From: Yponomeuta sedellus
Lineage: Eukaryota; Arthropoda; Insecta; Lepidoptera; Yponomeutidae
Direction of reading: 5' to 3'
Length of the DNA: 64,000 nt
Assembly: GCA_934045075.1 (NCBI GenBank)
Contig: OW203751.1
Span: 5,653,822-5,717,821, forward strand
The position numbers and the translations under genes are program-made. The notes beneath the pieces were generated by a model. The model was not told the origin of the DNA. It worked only from the letters and a program-made list of their open reading frames with translations, and did no database searches. Positions 1 through 11,779 of this stretch are shown here, piece by piece. How positions within the stretch are numbered: the first letter of the stretch is position 1; each line of letters opens with the position of its first letter.

Positions 1-79
1 GTGTATGGCCTAACCTTCCTGTGATGCAGGAAGAGACCCGTGCCCCAGCAGTGGGGACATACAAGGGTTGATAACGATG
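1..79 (+). mobile_element. 5S-derived SINE, 3' end fragment
   Basis: This is the last part of a SINE family found about 20 times in the window. Its typical 3' end reads GCAGTGGGGACATACAAGGG followed by TTGATA. The copy runs off the left edge. The full-length consensus and the reason for a 5S rRNA origin are given at the 13712-14073 copy. Confidence 0.8.
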
Positions 80-347
80 TACATTTGTGAAGTAATAGTA
101 GCAATACAACTCGCTAACTGTGAAAGAAAACGTCGTGAGGAAACCTTAGTGTCTGAGGAGTTCAAATACCTTAGTTCAGATGGGTTATTACAACTATTTT
201 AGCAGTTGCAATAGCCCTATTGTATTTGTATGAAAAAATCAAATCACTAGTGAAGTTCCATGTCGATATTTTAATAAGTGAAGTTCACTATCTGTTTGCA
301 TAAAATGTTTACCTTGGTATCTGTGACGTATTTTATCATTGAGTTAT

Positions 348-1065
348 TATTAAATTTAAAAACCTATTTAGAGGCTAAAAATTTCACCCATGCCGGGATT
401 CGAACCCCCAACCTCTGGCTATCCGTGCTAGCGCTCTACCAATTAAGCCAATGGGCGACTCACCGGCATCAGTGAAATTTCGAACCTCTTTACACTATTC
501 TCTGTATTACGTACAGGCAGCGACATCTGGCTTAAGCAAATTGCATCACTTACAGCCCCGACTACCTACTTTGCAGTTAGGTTTTACATCGGAATGATAT
601 CACTGTACCCACATGATTATACTATTTTTTTAATGCACTAACCCGTGCTAAGGACAAATTTAAAAACCTATTTTTTTTTTATAAATATTCATGGACATAT
701 TACACAGATCTCGTTAACCCTATACTGTACAACTAAATGACTTGTATTATAGGTGATAACTCGACGATAGATTTAATACAATAAATACATAGATAACATC
801 CAAGACCCAAGACTAACTAGAAGAGTTCGTTTCCTAGTTTGACCCGGCCGGGGATCGAACCCGAGACCTTCGGTTTTACAGTCAGCGTGCCAAACCGCTG
901 CGCCACCGAGGCCGTCAAATTTAGAGGCTAAAAATTTCACCCATGCCGGGATTCGAACCCGCAACCTCTGGCTATCCGTGCCAGCGCTCTACCAATTGAG
1001 CCATGGGTGACTCACCGGCATCAGTGAAATTTCGACCCTCTTTACACTATTCTCTGTATAGCCAA
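348..1065 (-). repeat. tRNA-like repeat T, more than one unit, split by a SINE
   Basis: On the minus strand a tRNA-like core carries a pol III A box (TGGCTYAATTGGTAGAGC) and B box (GGGTTCGAATCCC). One unit is about 307 bp. After one unit (about 348-622) the next begins at about 625, so units lie head to tail. The second is broken by another SINE (676-918) and resumes at 916-1065. A cloverleaf can be drawn, but the anticodon loop lacks U33 and copies differ, so this is not read as a functional tRNA gene. Confidence 0.8.
676..918 (-). mobile_element. tRNA-derived SINE family B, near full length
   Basis: Reading the minus strand, a tRNA head (A box GGTGGCGCAGCGGTTTGG, B box GGTTCGATCCC) is followed by about 165 bp of body ending in CATGAATATTTATAAAA. 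Closely similar copies lie at 6018-6262 and 27735-27990, all in the same orientation. This copy lies inside a unit of repeat T and so is younger than that unit. Confidence 0.85.
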
Positions 1066-1904
1066 TAGTGTGAAGAGGTGCCAATATATATTATGCCAAT
1101 ATAATTAAGTCAGCGAGACATTAAGCACAAATGTTGATGTTAATTCCCAAAAAAGAACTTTAGGTAAATGTAACTAAAAATTTGAGGTAAATGCAACTAT
1201 GTCAATAAAACGGTTATTAAAAGACTTAACCTTTAACAAATATACCAACAGCACTTTCGTTTTATCTTTATATTAGGATGAACCTTCAATTTGGCTGGAA
1301 ATAACGTGTAATATGATTTATGGCACAAAACTAAACAGACGGCGCCGCAAAACGTTGCTCCAAAAAGGCAGTTGTCAAAAAATACTCTGTCGGTAAGCGA
1401 CTTAAAAGCTCCATATAGACTTTATAAAAAAAAGTCATAATTGCTTTACTCTTCAAAAGATGGCACGTTTTACAAAAATCAAAAAAGTTTTACAAAAGAT
1501 TGTGAGTAAAATCAATTAGTCACTTTAGCCCCATAGTTGCTTTCGCCCCGGGTGACCTTATAACAACATTGATACATACATAACACATCCAGTTATTAAG
1601 CTCTTTCTCAGGTTTACAACATACATTCGTACATAAATAACTGTTAAGTTAAGTTATTAAGCTCTTCATCAGTTTAAAACTTTCACACATACATAACACG
1701 TCTAGCTATACAGCTCTTCTTCAGGATTTTATTTTATTTTCTTTATTAGAAAAACCAACCAGTACAACAATTAACATTGGTAATTAAACAAAACACTTGA
1801 ATAACGAATTATAGGTTTCCACAACTTAAATACGTAAATCAAAAGAGCAGTCGTAAGGCCCTGAAACACAGAATTGGCCAAAAAAAAAACACATATACAT
1901 ATAT
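1066..1904. other. AT-rich stretch with a degenerate tandem repeat
   Basis: No coding region is recognised. Positions about 1570-1735 hold three degenerate copies of a unit of about 57 bp built around ACATACATAACAC and TTATTAAGCTCTTC. Confidence 0.5.
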
Positions 1905-1942
1905 TTTTATTTAGTTATCTACCTATTTAAAATTTATTAAAT

Positions 1943-1977
<35 letters not shown>

Positions 1978-2040
1978 GATATGTAATAAATTTTAAATAG
2001 GTAGATAAATAAAAAAATATATGATAGTAAAAAAAAATAC
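1905..2040. repeat. AT-rich palindrome
   Basis: Two arms of roughly 32 bp containing TATCTACCTATTTAAAATTT and its complement surround a (TA)n core at 1947-1974. The arms are near perfect. Flanking (TATTTTT)-like tracts extend the symmetry weakly. It could extrude as a cruciform; whether it is a MITE is unclear because no target duplication is evident. Confidence 0.75.
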
Positions 2041-3340
2041 ATAAATATATATATATATTTTACATGTATATACACATGTAAAATTAATAACTACATAACA
2101 AAGGTAGACAAATACCCTCAACGTACAGATTTCACATCTTATTTAATACAAGCAACTGAGCCATTAGGAAGCTATTATTATTACACTGGTGCATATCTCC
2201 CCCTCACTTGCCCTACGCCTCAGCTTGGGTTCCAAGGGAGGTATATACATTAATAGAACCTATGTAATATAGTAACAACATTCATACATAAAGCCTGACC
2301 AAGAATACAAAAACCCGGCTCTGGGGGTGCGGCAATACACAGACGACAATGTTATTAGTGTGGCCAGTAGAAGAAATTATTTCTTTTTTTTTCGCAACAT
2401 GGAGAGCGTTTTGATATTTCTGGTCGGGCTTTAACACAAAAATCTAATCAAAATTGAATTAATCTCTAAATAATAAGAGTTAAATCTTAACTAACAATGA
2501 CACAGCAAAAGTGTCATACATAATATATTATATAGAAAAAGTGTATACTCCTTTGATTGTTTGAACTATTGAAAGGGTATAGGTAAGTAAATATAATTAA
2601 GGCAGTGTTCTACACTGTAAAAAATTGGAAAAAGAGAAAAATGGAACAAAAAAGCGCTGCTTTTGTGCTCGAGAGGCCCAAAAATTTTTTATGTTATGAT
2701 TCATAAGTGGTTTTGACCATACAAATCAGGCACGGATAAATCAGGATTTTTTCTATAATCATGCATAACTCATAATACATATAGAATTCGGTTTTTTAAT
2801 TTTTCTACACGAATGGATAACACAAAAGCATCACACGAAACTCACATTGAAGTTTTAAAACGATAAAACAAATTTTATTAAGTAGGCATTGTAATCAGAA
2901 TGCCACCTGAACCAAGCACAGACCTTGCCCCCCCCCCCCCCCCCGCGGGAAGCCAGATTCTCAATATTATTACCTGACCAAGTACGGTCAAAAGCAGCTT
3001 ACTCCACATTAATCAGTATTATCCGCCGGACACTTCTTATTTACTTACTTATAAACAAACTAACGTAGTTGTAACTAAAATATATTTTTTTTGTAAGAGG
3101 CCAATTCATTTCCGTTCGATATAATTATAATTTATGTTGATGTATCAAAAGGAAAATGAGATTTCGACCATTTTATTCCAGAAAATATCAAACAGACGCG
3201 TTATATGAATCAGAAGAACAAACTTCAAATATTTTTATTTTGTACCTAGACAGCAATTATATAAAAAATATTATTTGTCCCAGTTAGGAATAAAGCTAAA
3301 CAATACAAAAAAATATATATCATGCCGTTTTGTTAGTTAG
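2041..3340. other. AT-rich stretch, no gene seen; poly-C tract
   Basis: No reading frame with recognisable content. The one notable feature is an uninterrupted run of 17 C at 2928-2944, followed by GCGGG. Confidence 0.5.
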
Positions 3341-3349
3341 TTAGTTACA

Positions 3350-4448
3350 TTAATATACCCATAGAAATCGAAAATTTTGTCTCTGAAGAAATACCCTGCC
3401 ATCTGCATACAGCGACTCTCCGCCATCGTAGATTGTCCGATCCGTAGGTCGCCAGGTCAGAACTTTTCTGTAAAAGCTATCAGTAGCTATGTGCCCCACA
3501 CACTGCCACTTCAATTGAGCAATTCTTTGATTTCTTCGCGCCATACTCGTATATTAAGTCACTCCAATTTCGGAATTTCGCTTTAGTTCGTATTAGATCT
3601 CTCTATCTCTATGACGATAGATATTTATTTAATGTATTCTATATTTCAGCAGACAGCAATAAAATGTATGCGTCGCTTTCAAAAATAAAGACATAATTTT
3701 TGTCATTACATTCCTTACAACAAACGACTGCTTTATCGGCCACTCATTAAATACCATACTCTTCGACACAAACCTGCCGCGATGTAGAAAACTGACAGCG
3801 CCATCTAGTGAGGTCATAAAAGATTAATGGAGAAAATAATTATTTGAATAACTCGGCATTTTCGGCGGACCTCCTCATTCCATGCAGTGAAACTGCAACC
3901 TTCAGCCTTTTCATGAAATCCATAGTCAGCGACCACGATTCTTGGTTAAGTTAATTTAACTGTCACTGCTAAATGTGTAACCCATGTCTATGCTCACAAT
4001 AAATATTCTTTATTCTCTTTATTCTAACGATAAAGATAAAGTTACCTTTACATGCATAAACATGTGTGAATAATATTACAGCAAAATGCTTTATTAAGGT
4101 GTTAAATATAACATTGTCGTCAAATAAATATTGGCCCATCATGTTTTTCCGAGAGTAGCGTGCATATAGGAGAGGCTCGCCATCAACATTAAGTTATAAA
4201 AAGTATGTCAAATTAAAATAGTCATTTAGAAATTCAATGAGATTATAATAGCATTTTTGTCAATTAATTTTTTTTAAACCTGTCTTAAATAAATTAGTAT
4301 CTAATTGCCTATAACTTGATGGTATATATTATAGGCGCCGAGCGTATAATGCTTTTGCCTCATAAAGCTTGTAACGGTACAAACCTCTTTACACCATTTT
4401 CTTCCCATTCTTTTCCTACCGTTCTTTACAGAGTGACTGTTCATGTTT
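3350..4448 (-). repeat. Duplicated block A with decayed RTE-like coding traces
   Basis: Positions 3449-4448 align almost throughout with 8511-8688 plus 11780-12524 (block B). On the minus strand short stretches look like the C-terminal end of an RTE-clade LINE polyprotein: about 3900-3850 reads NEEVRRK-like after AW, and 3544-3350 reads LKWQCVGHIA then KVLTWRP. About 300 bp of unrelated DNA separate them. I infer a very old LINE remnant carried inside a larger duplicated repeat. The duplication is seen directly; the RTE reading is tentative. Confidence 0.5.
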
Positions 4449-4489
4449 TACTTAATATTTAGGTTTCGATCATAGCCCCTTATCACCCC

Positions 4490-4640
4490 ACGCAGCACGA
4501 TTCCACCAAACTGCGATCCCCAACCCGCATGCCCCGCGTGAGGATTATGGGCATTACCCCCAAATGATTGCACAACCTTGCGCTATGGCGCTCATTAGGG
4601 GAGGGCTATGTCCAGCAGTGGACTAATTTAGCCTGAAGAA
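4490..4640 (+). mobile_element. LINE 3'-end repeat X, fragment
   Basis: Shares CCCCAACCCGCATGCC and the ending GGGAGGGCTATGTCCAGCAG with the copies at 7390-7652, 48185-48350 and 49765-49985. The last 45 bp are also shared with the RTE tails of this window, suggesting a related LINE 3' end. Confidence 0.65.
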
Positions 4641-5329
4641 GATAGCCCCCAATCTAGGCATAGTATGTGTCTTGTGGGCTCTTATTTTCGTTTTATCATA
4701 TCTTAATTTAAACGACGACTAATTATAAGCGCATCAAAGCGTACAATGTGTTACAAAATTATTAATAAAGCATGCACCAAAACTATAATTTTCACTAATA
4801 GATCCATCTCATTAAAAGTTACTATTAATATACGATATGAAATATATACTGAAATATGGAGTTTACATAATACATTATTAAATATAAGAGCTTTTCGGTA
4901 CCTTCATAACTGAGAGTCCTCAAAAATTTGTGGACATGTGTTTCGGCCGCGAAGTGAGTAAGTTTAACGCAATCACACTGTATCATACGTTTATTTTAAA
5001 GAAAGGGGAAAATAAAAGGGGGGAAAAGCTGAACAAATGAAATTTTACAGACAGGGACCAGAATTTTTGGAGTCCGTCTTGCAGGTATTGAGTTTGGAGT
5101 GAATATTTTGTGGGCTGTGAAGCCGACGTACGCGTAATAGACAACTCTCTTCATAAAGTTTATCAGCAGAGAAGCGAGTTCTAGAAGAATTCAATCTACT
5201 TATCATTTTCAAAAATTCAACACTGTCACAGATTTTCAGCATTATTTTCACCTACATCCTGACTGGTCCTGTCTACTTTTACCTGCTTATTAAATTTTTT
5301 CTGTTTTTATAATAAATAAAAAAAAATTG
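4641..5329. other. No gene seen
   Basis: AT-rich sequence with only short chance reading frames. No repeat shared with the rest of the window was noticed. Confidence 0.4.
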
Positions 5330-5685
5330 TATAAATATGCTATGGAGAGTTTCTCTGAAGGATAGGATTCGCAACGAATGCATCCGACAGGGAACCAAAG
5401 TTATCAACATAGCTCGGAGAACTAGCGAACTGAAGTGGCGGTGGGCTGGCCATACATCGCGAAGAACCGACAACCGTTGGAGAAAGCGTATTCTTGAGTG
5501 GTGACCGCGACTCGGCAAACGTAGTGTAGGATGCCCTCCGACTAGGTGGGATGACGATCTGAGAAAAACTGCGGGCAGATGCTGGATGCGGCAACCTGAA
5601 GACAGGCGCTATGGCGCTCATTAGAGAGGGCTATGTCCAACAGTAGACTAACATATAGCCAGAAGAAGACGAAGAAGAATTATAA
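5330..5685 (+). pseudogene. RTE-clade LINE, 3' fragment of the polyprotein gene
   Basis: Translation of the plus strand across shifting frames gives the C-terminal tail typical of insect RTE endonuclease/reverse transcriptases: an RNECIRQGTKV-like segment, LKWRWAGH, then RVLEWRP-like and GRCWMRQ-like blocks. It ends with GGGCTATGTCCAACAGTAGA and a GAAGAAGAC-type tail. RTE elements normally end in short tandem repeats, which fits. Only the last part of ORF2 is present and it contains stops and frame changes, so it is a dead 5'-truncated copy. Better preserved copies lie at 14495-14742 and 54805-55005. Confidence 0.8.
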
Positions 5686-6017
5686 GGCACAAAATTGAAG
5701 TCTTTCCAGTTATATTATTTATTAAAAGTTAAACAACACTACAAGCTGTCGTCGCTGGCAGTCTTCGCTCTTCATTGCACTTGATTTTTTTAAAAAGCAA
5801 GCAAAATTGGCTACCCTTAATTTGAACTAGGTACATTAGCCATAGACACCAAGGCTGTCAGACGGGCTTCTTCCTTATACGCTCCTCTAGTTTTTTATTA
5901 CTGTTACCGTTAATAATTATACCATAGCGATTTGTGAATGACAAATTAAATACAAATCTTCACCGCTTTTTCGAGTTAATCATGTGAATAACAATGAGAA
6001 TCATCTTTAGTTTTGTT

Positions 6018-6262
6018 TTTATATATTCATGGACAATTACACAGATGTCCATGAGTTAGCCCTATACTAAGTACAACTAATTGACTTGTGTTACAGTTGC
6101 TAACTCGACGATAAATTTAATACACTAAATACATAGATAACATCCAAGACCCGAGACAAACTAGAAAAGTTCGTTTCCTAGTTTGACCCGGCCGGGGATC
6201 GAACCCGAGACCTTCGGTTTTACAGTCAGCGTGCCAAACCGCTGCGCCACCGAGACCGTTAA
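6018..6262 (-). mobile_element. tRNA-derived SINE family B
   Basis: Minus-strand copy with the same tRNA head (B box GGTTCGATCCC, positions about 6188-6200) and a body ending in CATGAATATATAAAA. It closely matches the copy at 676-918. Confidence 0.85.
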
Positions 6263-6749
6263 AATATCTTTAATTGTATAAGTATTTATTTTTTAGGTAT
6301 TTATGTATGTTATTATTTAAATACGTACTTTATATCGTAAGTAATTATTAGCAAATTATATTCTCGCACCCTTTTTTCATATTTGGTATCAATATAATTT
6401 TCAAATTAATTAGTTATGTACATGCCATACCGACTATATTTTTCATGCAATCCACTGCATGCAAAGGTTGTCTAGAAGAGATCGCTCTTAGCGATAACAA
6501 AAGTTATATCCTCCTAAGCCCTGGCGTCCGAAAAAAAGGACATCACCAATAACTTTCTTAATTCACACCCAATGATTAAGTGGGAAGTCCGGAAAACTTA
6601 CTGTTCCAGGTTCAATATTTTCCTCGTCATTTTTTGGACAACAGGAAGAAAAGGTTCTTCGAAATATACGTAGTTTTAGAAAAGTTGAAGGAAGTGTGCC
6701 CTCCAGGGCTTAGGAGGCAATATTAAACAAGAGTTATATACTACAAGAG

Positions 6750-7230
6750 TTATAAATTAAACGGGTCAAATCGCGTTTATTTATTAGGTAAAACGTAATT
6801 ATAATCCTTGGGAAATATGAATCCCTTTATTCTTACAACCACGTGCAGCACAGTTCGTCATTTTGTTAACTATACGAGAAAACAAATAAGTAAACAAAAA
6901 AATGTATGGCGTTTGACAGCTTTGACAGTTTATTGAGGCCTAGTCGATCATTCGCCCTCTGCCGGGATAAAAAAGCAGTTTTGGTTTTTCTCCCCGCTAC
7001 CGTGGTCTCGGGTAGACTGAAGTGGCGAGTACAGTCAGTTATTGTAGGTACTTAGTCACTATTAATTTTTCGCAGCTGGCCGACACACAACACTCACTAC
7101 ATACTCACTATATAACTATCAGTTATTGTAGGTAGTCACTATTAATTTTTCGCAGCTGGCCGACACACAACACTCACTACATACTCACTATATAACTATG
7201 TATGAGTATCGCGAATCATTAAAAAATACT
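6750..7230. repeat. AAACGGGT-type repeat with a tandem duplication
   Basis: Starts with TTAAACGGGTCAAATCGCG and TTTATTAGGTAAAACGTAAT, a motif also found near 8385-8445, 30120-30240, 50340-50475 and 61890-62050. Within it, a segment of about 78 bp (CAGTTATTGTAGGTA through TATATAACTAT) occurs twice in tandem at 7037-7119 and 7120-7199, differing mainly by a 4-base indel. No coding content. Confidence 0.7.
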
Positions 7231-7389
7231 ACAAGATTGCCCGGGGACGGAAAGTAGCAGAAAGCACAATTTTCCTGTGGGTACCAGCCCTGTCCTTTTA
7301 GTCGGCCTTATTTCAAATTTGTTTCCGAGTCAAAGTCAATAAAGTATCAACAAATATCATTACTTTATTAAACACATACTCACATATAC

Positions 7390-7652
7390 ACGCACACGTG
7401 CTGTGTGGTGTCGGTCTAGAGAATAGCACCAACCCAATTCTTCCCGCGGGTGTCGTAAAAGGCGACTATGCGACACAAACCGGGGGGTGGGCAGCAGCGC
7501 CCCCTGCAGTACAATTCCACCGAACTGCGATCCCCAACCCGCATGCCTAGCGTGGGGTTATGGACATTACCCCCCATGATAGCACAACGTGGCGCTCTTT
7601 AGGGGAGGGCTATGTCCAGCAGTGGACTATTATAGCCTGACGACGACGACAG
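7390..7652 (+). mobile_element. LINE 3'-end repeat X
   Basis: The longest copy of this family. It includes GTGTCGTAAAAGGCGACTA, a conserved 90-bp GC-rich middle, and the end GGGCTATGTCCAGCAGTGGA followed by GACGACGAC. The triplet tail is of the kind left by RTE-like LINEs. The parent element is not identified. Confidence 0.7.
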
Positions 7653-8082
7653 ACATTATGTACCCCCTCCCTGTCCTCACCCCGTTCCACCTCCCAATTC
7701 AATTTATATGTAATCAATTATACCAATTACATTTATACATTTACTACATTTATATAAAACTACGTTTATATCTACATTTATACATTTTTACCAACGAAAT
7801 AAGAACCGCTTCCTCTTTTGAAGTCGGCTAAAGACGTCGCAGACGCGCACGGATCACACTTGAGTTACCACTCCGAGTCGTCCTCCCGGGGGCTTCCCCG
7901 GCGACCCAGCCTTGTAAGCCGATAAATCCGCGGCGCGGCGACCTGCCCGTTCGACATGAATCTTACATTAGCCATCGACACCACGACCGCTAAGGGCCAT
8001 TCCTGACACGCCATCGTGACTTCGTCCTTGTTACTAAAATTTAAAATACAATATATTGGAGAGGAAGTAGTAGTAGTTGTCA
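7653..8082. other. GC-rich coding-like remnant of unknown origin
   Basis: Between about 7845 and 8040 the base composition jumps to GC-rich. The minus strand holds an open stretch of about 55 codons (including RFMSNGQVAAPRIYRL) ending at a stop near 7865. I do not recognise the protein. It could be the end of a retroelement reading frame or a chance frame. Confidence 0.3.
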
Positions 8083-8372
8083 GGTACAGGATAGATAGGT
8101 GACCGTCCCGTGACTACGCGCTGTGTCATTTTTTCCGGGCGCTTCCGTGCTTCGCAAGGCACGTCAAGCGGTTGGTCATGTAATGGCAGTCGTTAAGCCA
8201 TATCAGAGGTCTTATGGACGGCTTGATAACTTCTGACAGTAAGGCCCACCACTGTCTTAAAATCCTCCATCAACTCGGACTTGGCCCCGTGGTGGAGTAT
8301 GGTCTAATCTTCCTGCGATGCGGGAAGAGACCCGTGCCCCAGCAGTGGGGATATACAAGGGTTGATATCGAT
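8083..8372 (+). mobile_element. 5S-derived SINE, 5'-truncated
   Basis: Begins inside the 5S-like head (GTCAGGTACAGGAT, then GGTGACCG) and runs through the body to the GTGGGGATATACAAGGG end. About 80 bp of the head are missing. Confidence 0.85.
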
Positions 8373-8510
8373 CGATTCAAACATAGTTATATGTTAAACG
8401 GGTGTAATCGCGATTATTTATTAGGTAAATCGTAATTACCTTATTTCCCGACGTTTTTTTAATATTTTTTGAATTTATTGCAAAAAAAATGGATAAAAAA
8501 CTCTTAGCTT

Positions 8511-8688
8511 AGGTCAGAACTTTTCGCCCCAACGGCCATCAGTAGGTACTTCGAGCTATGTGCCCCACCCCTGCCACTTCAATTGATGAACAATTCTTTG
8601 CGCCATACGCTTATATTAAGTAAGTCACTCCAATTTCGCCTTGGGTTGTATCGATAATCGTATCTCTCTCTGCGACGGTAGATGTGTA
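8511..8688. repeat. Duplicated block B, left part
   Basis: Matches 3449-3640 of block A (AGGTCAGAACTTTT, GCTATGTGCCCCAC, CACTTCAATTGA in order). The match stops at the Harbinger element and resumes at 11780. Confidence 0.8.
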
Positions 8689-9080
8689 GGCCCGTAATAT
8701 CAATTACAGTTTAAACTTAGAAGGCTAGTTTAAACTTTAACTGTCAATTATTTCGTAAGGTCAATGCTCGATTAAACTAAAGTTACAGTTTAATCTACAG
8801 TTTAACTTAAACCGTCCATCTTGCCCAGTTAAACTATACTGACTGATAGATTAGTTTCAAAATGGTGGCCGTTTATTAGCCGACTGACATTGTTTAATTC
8901 ATAGTGAACCTTAAAACTATTCGCTGTTTCTATACGATTGAAACGTGACTCAGACGACATGGCGATGTTTCTGGAAGATTCCGATTAGTGAAATTTTAGA
9001 AGAGCTTAATGAGTTTAATAGTTATTTTATTACAGACCCTATGTAGTTAGGGAACGACAAAATGATTTCAATCACATTTC

Positions 9081-10116
9081 AATACATGGGATGATGTCGA
9101 GTTTGTTCGACGTTTCCGTGTTTCAAAGCAGACTGCTGGAATGGTTTTAACACAAATTGAAGATAACATAGAGCCTACTGTTTTGAAAAATAATACTGTC
9201 ATGACTAGCACCAGGCCATCTAGCTACAATATCTGAGAACTTTAGTTCAAAAGTACTAACACAATGCTTGGGTATTTATTGAAAAGTATCCCTTTCTGTT
9301 TCTGAAATTCTCAGCCGTAGAACCACCTGGTGATTGAATACGAATATGTGTGCAATCAAGTGCACCATTCACAAGTGGGAATCTTGCTATGGCATAAAAT
9401 CCACTTTGATTATGGCATTGCTCTTCAGGTGTTGAAGGTAGTTTTATGTATTGACTTCTCTTTGATGCCAATGCTTGGGTTACCCTCTTCATAGCTTTTC
9501 CTGTTGTAGTCTGATGAACGCCAGTAAAATCTCCAGCTGTGATTTGCATGCACCCTGTTGCATAGAATCGTAGAGCCAACAGCAACTGTTGTGCAGCTGT
9601 CAACGCGTTATTCCTGAAATGTAGGTAAATAAGTAGATTTATTAGCAGGACATGTTGGTATACAGCTAAACCTGTACCTGGCTCTGTGCTCTATTTGAAT
9701 CTTCTGTAATGGGTCAGCAAGTAATTCTTGGTGATTCTGGCTACCCTTTAAAAAATTATTTACTTACACCTCTTCAGAATCCACACACCGATGCTGAAAA
9801 ACTTTGTAATGAGTCCCAGGTAAGGACACGGAACTGTATAGAGAGGGCATTTGGGATTTGGAAGAGGCGATTCCCTGTCTTATCGCTAGGAATAAGAGTT
9901 AAAATAGAGCTGGCTCAAGATATCATAATTGCTACTGCAATATTACACAACTTATGCATTGATAATGGTGATGAAGTACCTGACATTAGTGCCGATATAG
10001 CACACTCCATTGATCTGGCCGAAGACATCTCTGTCTCTACTAACAACCAAGAGAATTTTGGCTTCAGAAGATTAGGGTTAATCAATGGTTATTTTAATAA
10101 TTTACTGTTAGAATAG
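9081..10116 (+). pseudogene. Harbinger transposase pseudogene with an inverted middle part
   Basis: HARBI1-like DDE transposase that would cut and rejoin the element ends. Three pieces are visible. The N-terminal part is on the plus strand at about 9081-9170 (DDVEFVRRFRVSKQT). The middle part is on the minus strand from 9603 down to about 9171 (LLLALRFYATG, GALDCTHIRI with the first catalytic Asp, then DIVARWPGASHDS). The C-terminal part is on the plus strand from about 9680 to 10116 (GDSGYPLKNYL with the second Asp; RTRNCIERAFGIWKRRFPVL with the Glu). So about 0.5 kb in the centre has been flipped. The middle part also has a stop and frame change near 9250. The acceptor-like CAG before GAATAACGCG near 9613 suggests an original intron. 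The catalytic residues survive but no intact product is possible. Confidence 0.85.
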
Positions 10117-10232
10117 ATAATCTTGTCACTAAATACTTACATGTTTAAATTATATTGAATTCATTGTAATGCATTTTTTATCTGTATGCCCGACTACCTC
10201 ATTTTAAAGGATTTAAGTATGTATAAAATACT

Positions 10233-11445
10233 TTAAATTTTCAACAGTGAACAAACAATAAAAACAACCAAATACTTATTTAACTGCTGTTTTTTTATTT
10301 CTAACTCAATCCTCAACAACTCACACCTTAATTCATGTTCCTTAGCTTCACGTATAATTTGCTCTTGAACACTCCTTATTTGAGCATCTATTAAGTCACA
10401 TTTTTTCTTTGCTACTATGCTATAATCTGACATTACATTATTAAAACATTCGGGATTTTTTCTTCGTTTCAGCAGTGTTGGTTTTTAATTTTTCAGCAGA
10501 AACTTTGTTTGTTTTGGAGTTTCAATAACGTTCTGAAATAGTAAAAAACATACATTTTATTACAATGTAAAGGTAGGTGCTAATTAATACAAGTATCAAC
10601 CCATTGTTGTCCCCACGGAGGAGAATGGTTCTCTTCCTGAATAGCAAGGAAGGGTACGGCCATAGTCCAACACGGGGCCAAAGTCCGGATTGGTGGAGGT
10701 TTCAATGACTAGCGGCCATTTGTGGTTCAACAGACTGGATTGAATACACTAGTTTTATTGGCACTTAAGATTACAGTCATCACTTGTATTTTCTCTGCGT
10801 CAGACTCTGTGTTATGAGGTATTTCTGGTAGTGTCTCTATTGTCACATCCATCTCTTCAGTATGAAAGTCAACTAATTCTACCTGAAAAAAATAAAAACA
10901 TTATTTGTGGGGACTTTTCATGATTTGATTTCACTACATTAGGTACATCTTCTAAATTATCACATAACTACTGTACAAAGCTTTCATCAATAAATACCAA
11001 GCAGCTCAAGTTAAAAGTAAACTTGTTCAAGCTTACCAGATCACCATCATAGCACGGTGGTAAGCCTTGAATACTAGGCCCAGTCAGTTCCATCACCACC
11101 TCCTCTTCAGCTGTAAGAACCAAGTCTTGACTAGGGCCGCCTCCAGTGCCGTAGAGACCTCTGCGATGTACACTGTACTTCTTCTTTAGGGATTTTTTAA
11201 TATTTTCCTCTCAGAGTTTTAGCGTCTCTAGGGTACTGCCCCGAAGAACCATTAAAATCCATGGCTAGTATGGCCCAGGTCGGTTGGTGGGTAAAGTTGG
11301 GTCTCCTCTTTCATCATATTATTGGTTGCATTTGTAATTTTATTTTCCAACACGTTGGAATATTTCTTTACAAGTGTTATGAGATGTTGCGATTCCGCAG
11401 CGGTAAAGTTAGGTTCCCTTTTTTCGAAGACATTGCAAACTACTT
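10233..11445 (-). pseudogene. Harbinger accessory Myb/SANT-like protein, pseudogene
   Basis: In PIF/Harbinger elements a second gene encodes a Myb/SANT or MADF-type protein that binds the ends and helps import the transposase. Here the minus strand shows the N-terminal DNA-binding domain at about 11410-11290 (FTAAESQHLITLVKKYSN), further codons to a donor-like GGTAAGC at 11036, a second exon from 10882 after TTTTTTTCAG, and a charged coiled-coil end at 10433-10233 (IREAKEHELRCELLRIELE). A 5S-SINE fragment (10597-10720) sits between the second and third pieces. Frame changes near the start and at about 11250 show it is broken. Confidence 0.7.
10597..10720 (-). mobile_element. 5S-derived SINE fragment, diverged
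   Basis: Minus-strand 3' part of the family (ATCAACCC, GTCCCCAC, CGGATTGGTGGAGG on the plus strand), more diverged than most copies. It lies inside the Harbinger element, so it arrived after that element. Confidence 0.6.
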
Positions 11446-11779
11446 AGAATGACCAATTACACCAATTAAAATCGTATTTTTAGTAGAGAAATCACAGCAG
11501 AAATTAGAGTTACAAAGGAGAAAAGCCAGAGTTGTTGTCGTTTTCGAGATGACAGTTTTTTTTTCGTTGACAGTGTTGAATTGTTGATTGCAAATCATTC
11601 ACTCATTAGTCAAAAAAATTTTTTTTTGTGATGTGTTGCCATTTTTTGAAAACGACTTTGAGATTACGTAATCTTTGTATATTTTACAAATGATCTTACG
11701 AGGCTGGTTTAAGCCATCGATTAAAAATGACCATGGCTTAGTAAATCGATAGTTTTAACTGTAATTGATATTACGGGCA

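Larger units (their letters stand above)
8690..11778. mobile_element. PIF/Harbinger DNA transposon, decayed, about 3.1 kb
   Basis: Terminal inverted repeats of about 27 bp face each other: GCCCGTAATATCAATTACAG at 8690 and its complement ending at 11778. A TAG triplet adjoins the left end (8687-8689) and lies one base beyond the right end, consistent with a 3-bp Harbinger target duplication apart from that base. Inside are the two genes usual for this superfamily, a DDE transposase and a Myb/SANT-like protein. The element interrupts block B; the corresponding position in block A (near 3640) is uninterrupted. Both genes carry stops and frameshifts, so the copy cannot move itself. Confidence 0.85.
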
